DNA from: Spirochaetia bacterium
Lineage (GTDB): Bacteria > Spirochaetota > Leptospiria > Leptospirales > Leptonemataceae
Length of the DNA stretch: 7,843 nucleotides
Direction: 5' to 3'
NCBI GenBank assembly: GCA_029880625.1
Contig: JAOUOA010000109.1
Coordinates: 1-7,843 of the forward strand
In this document: positions 5,168 through 7,843 of the stretch, in pieces
Layout: every line of letters starts with the position of its first letter
Numbering within the stretch: the first letter of the stretch is position 1
Position numbers and translations under genes: made by a program
The notes under the pieces: model-generated
The model's input: the letters and a program-made list of their open reading frames with translations, nothing else
What the model was told of the DNA's origin: nothing
Databases searched by the model: none

Positions 5168-7843
5168 TCAGTAAATCCTTTCCGAGCCGATAGAAGAGCT
5201 CCCCACATCCGAAGCTCTAACTCTTCTTCTGTTGATAATAAATCTGCTCGGTCTTGATCCGATTCCCTGAAAATCAAAACGCAGAAGTGTTGCAGAAATA
5301 AATACCTTGTTATCATAGAAATTCACATATTCTGCAGAACTGGAAAGCGTATAGAGCGTCCTCTGCTCCATAGAATATCCGACCGCAAGTTCCCAGTCGT
5401 GTAGATCCATAATGAGAGCCATTCTGTAATAACCGGCATTAAAAACTGCTTCCTGCCTTTTTTGAGCGCCGTTAATCCCCGATCCATTCGCAATATCTTG
5501 ATGAACTGGCACATAGGAATTTTTATAGTCTTCATCAAAATTCTCAATATAGTATCTGTATATAATACTCTGTTCCAGATTGTACGGATCCAGAGGGGGC
5601 AGATTTCGCCGCCTTGTCCTTTTCGAATAGCGCTCAATTTCTGTTGCCCTCGATTCAAGCTCCATTTCAAAATAAAAATTTCGCGTAATCTGTACATCCA
5701 TTTTAAGCGTATAACGCATATGATCCAGGGCCGGATCATAATAAACATGATACCAGTAAAAACCTGCCTCAAAATACCGCAGTCTTTTCAAAAGCCACAG
5801 GTCAAATCCCCCTGCCTGGAAATTAATCCCCAGAACATTAGAATGATAATCTTTAAAGACTGCATCATAGATGAGATCATTGGTGAAGCGGATCCCCAGA
5901 AAATGAAGTTTTTGTCTTGCAAGAAGATTTTCACGACGAGGACGGAAAGAATTTATAAAATCAAAAAAGATATCGGTTCTAAAAATCGGATAGTGCCAAC
6001 GTTCTTTATTTTTCACATCGTATTCAAATCTGCGGTGATCATAAACGCTTTCCAGAGAAAACGTCATATTGTAGAATGGATTGGTTTCAAGTTTTACTTC
6101 TGTTTCATTCACTTTCTGATTATTTTCATAACCATTCACATTGAGAACGGGTCTTTCTCTTAAATCTTCGTTAAAAGAATCTTTTCTTTTGTATTTGCCT
6201 TCCAGGAATAATACATCAGGACCAAAAGTAAGAATATCTTCAGAATAATAAAATTCATAACTCCGCAGTCTTGAATACCTGTCAAGGGATGCATCGGGCT
6301 GAGTCGGATTCTGATACGGCTGCGTCTTCTGGGCTCCGTAGCCGACGGAAGGCTGAAATGTTACCCATGGATAAAAAGAAAGATAGGTTCGCAATCCTGA
6401 AGTAAAACGATTCGTATTAATTGAACGGAATGGAAGCCCGGAAGAATATTCTCTGGTAACATCGCTATGTACTGCCGTATCCAAAAACAAAGGAGCATTC
6501 ACAAAGGGTATGGAAAAAAGGTTCGCTTTTTTAGTAATGTCAATGGAAGGAAGTATATCCACCAGAGGAACATAGCGGGACTTTTCAAAATCACCATCAT
6601 CCAGCCAGAGACGGTCTCTTGATGCAAAAACTCTTACATTTAAATCATCAATGCTTTCATTCCAGGTAAGATTCCAGTTAGTATTATTTCTAAGTAACCC
6701 TCTGGATGTATCTGAATTCTTATAAATGGCAGGAATGGTTGAATCCGGAAGATCCCTTCCTCCAAATTCAAACTCATACAGTCTGTGCGAATAATCTTCA
6801 TAACGGAGATTTACATTGCTTACCCGGTTTGCATTCAGGTTCTGACTCTTGTGATTGATAACGGCAAAAATTTTATGCCAGCGATAAATTTCTTTCCCGT
6901 AGGTCCCGTCTTTATGCTTTACAAAGTTTGTAGTACGGATTTTATCTTTTGCTCGATAATCCCCGATCAGAGAGTATCTTTTAAAATTTGCGCCTTCCAG
7001 AGTTATAAAGTAATTCAGATTGGGAGAAAAACGGATTAAATCAAGACCTCCCATCCCCCCCGTATTCTGATATACATCGGCTTTAAAACGGTAAGCCATT
7101 GGCTGCCATTTTGAGAGTTGAGCACTGGGAATGGAAAACTGATAGGTATTCTGCATATACGTTCCCTGGAGATCGCCATGACCTACCTGTGTCACAATAC
7201 CCGTTCCCCAATCGGAGAGATAGAGAAAGGGCAGGGGCAGAAGAGGAACTCCTCCTACCCGGAAAATAACCCCGACAGCAACAAGTTTTTCGCCTTCATG
7301 AATCCATATTTTTTTAGCTGAAAAATTATAATGAGGCCTTCGCGCAGCGCAGGTTGTAAAATGCGCATGACTTACGGCGTATTTTTGGTCAGATGTTCTT
7401 ACCACGCTGGGACCGATGAAATAAACCGGATTGTAAAATCCTTCCGCATTATAAATTATGCCCGTACCCAGTTTTTGATCGATGATAATCCTTTCTCCGC
7501 GGATTTCAGCATCAGCAGAACGAAATACGATATTTCCCTCACCGTAGATTTCTTTTCTTTTGGAATCTATAATAACGGTATCTGCGTAAAATCGGCCGTA
7601 TTTAGTCCTCACACGGATCCTTCCCCTCAGAATCAGAAGACCCTGTTTGTCATCATCACCTTTTAAAAATTCACCTTCACTTGCATTTTCAATTTCTGTA
7701 TCTCCGCGGGAGGGGGCAGACGGTAAAGAGGGCGGGTCAATAGTGCCAAGGGCCTGGCGTAAGCGAAACTGTTTCTGATAGCGGGAGCCCTCCTGAGACA
7801 GCCCGAGATTTTTCAAAGCAGTATTGAGATCTGCATCGGACAG
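5168..7843 (-). CDS. lptD: LptD-like LPS-assembly outer-membrane protein (5' end outside window)
   Basis: LptD is the outer-membrane barrel that, plugged by the lipoprotein LptE, inserts lipopolysaccharide into the outer leaflet. The frame is open to the right edge, giving 891 residues without the true N-terminus or signal peptide (numbering from the edge). Residues 1-33 resemble a SAP-like helix-turn-helix (NTALKNLGLSQEGSR). Residues about 68-140 form an LptA/OstA-type domain with repeats of the pattern GRFYADTVIID and AEIRGERIIID. Next comes the LptD-typical block with FTTC (161-164), then FRVGGVPLLPLPFLYLS (194-210), leading into a long barrel of alternating aromatic and polar strands. The last strand, near FISATLLRFDF, is followed by an arginine-rich tail of about 30 residues ending in Tyr. 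C164 is the only visible cysteine. A TTG at 7816 is in frame but has no ribosome binding site and is not a credible start. Subfamily orthology to E. coli LptD is inferred. Confidence 0.85.
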   Translation of the reverse strand: MSDADLNTALKNLGLSQEGSRYQKQFRLRQALGTIDPPSLPSAPSRGDTEIENASEGEFLKGDDDKQGLLILRGRIRVRTKYGRFYADTVIIDSKRKEIYGEGNIVFRSADAEIRGERIIIDQKLGTGIIYNAEGFYNPVYFIGPSVVRTSDQKYAVSHAHFTTCAARRPHYNFSAKKIWIHEGEKLVAVGVIFRVGGVPLLPLPFLYLSDWGTGIVTQVGHGDLQGTYMQNTYQFSIPSAQLSKWQPMAYRFKADVYQNTGGMGGLDLIRFSPNLNYFITLEGANFKRYSLIGDYRAKDKIRTTNFVKHKDGTYGKEIYRWHKIFAVINHKSQNLNANRVSNVNLRYEDYSHRLYEFEFGGRDLPDSTIPAIYKNSDTSRGLLRNNTNWNLTWNESIDDLNVRVFASRDRLWLDDGDFEKSRYVPLVDILPSIDITKKANLFSIPFVNAPLFLDTAVHSDVTREYSSGLPFRSINTNRFTSGLRTYLSFYPWVTFQPSVGYGAQKTQPYQNPTQPDASLDRYSRLRSYEFYYSEDILTFGPDVLFLEGKYKRKDSFNEDLRERPVLNVNGYENNQKVNETEVKLETNPFYNMTFSLESVYDHRRFEYDVKNKERWHYPIFRTDIFFDFINSFRPRRENLLARQKLHFLGIRFTNDLIYDAVFKDYHSNVLGINFQAGGFDLWLLKRLRYFEAGFYWYHVYYDPALDHMRYTLKMDVQITRNFYFEMELESRATEIERYSKRTRRRNLPPLDPYNLEQSIIYRYYIENFDEDYKNSYVPVHQDIANGSGINGAQKRQEAVFNAGYYRMALIMDLHDWELAVGYSMEQRTLYTLSSSAEYVNFYDNKVFISATLLRFDFQGIGSRPSRFIINRRRVRASDVGSSSIGSERIY

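Noticed and set aside
5462..6163. A 233-codon open frame on the plus strand, antisense to the LptD-like gene
   Set aside because: It lies wholly within a well-supported coding region, its product is rich in Ile, Phe and Lys with no recognisable motif, and it is explained by the codon pattern of the opposite strand.
6785..7666. Several 67-111-codon plus-strand frames antisense to the LptD-like gene
   Set aside because: They have low-complexity or motif-free products and lie opposite the conserved LptD N-terminal and barrel regions.
7814..7816. TTG as start codon of the LptD-like gene
   Set aside because: The frame stays open to the window edge, there is no ribosome binding site before it, it would split the SAP-like motif, and no signal peptide follows, which an outer-membrane protein needs.

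Overview
The window looks like chromosomal core and envelope-biogenesis DNA from a diderm bacterium of moderately low GC (about 40% by eye). A Leptospira-like spirochaete lineage would fit. The pointers are an LptD-type LPS assembly protein, an undecaprenyl-phosphate sugar transferase, and a small lipoprotein with a loose, spirochaete-style lipobox. This placement is inference: there is no rRNA or other decisive marker, and I see no mobile element, CRISPR array, tRNA or phage gene.

Layout. The left edge holds the N-terminal part of a metallo-beta-lactamase-fold hydrolase on the minus strand, with a clear ribosome binding site. A divergent intergenic region of about 235 bp separates it from a plus-strand cluster: trmB (tRNA m7G46 methyltransferase), an overlapping 60-residue protein of unknown function, and a 590-residue polytopic membrane protein resembling GT-C glycosyltransferases. 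This cluster meets a minus-strand cluster tail to tail across about 128 bp that contains two AT-rich hairpins. Read in transcription order from the right edge, the minus-strand cluster is lptD-like (5' end outside the window), a WbaP/WcaJ-type polyprenyl-phosphate sugar transferase starting 6 bp after it, and a small cysteine-rich lipoprotein that starts at or just after the transferase stop.

How it fits together. The minus-strand cluster joins the outer-membrane end of lipopolysaccharide export (LptD) with the step that starts glycan assembly on the inner-membrane lipid carrier. The lipoprotein encoded last carries a textbook 12-residue EF-hand loop and six further cysteines, so it may be a calcium-binding or disulfide-stabilised envelope protein. 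The GT-C-like protein on the other strand could also act in envelope glycosylation, but it is not in the same operon.

Most uncertain points: the start codon of the lipoprotein, the function of the 60-residue protein overlapping trmB, and the true N-terminus of the LptD-like protein. I found no clear evidence of a wholly new multi-gene system. The best leads are the EF-hand lipoprotein attached to the LptD/sugar-transferase operon and the overlapping small gene.
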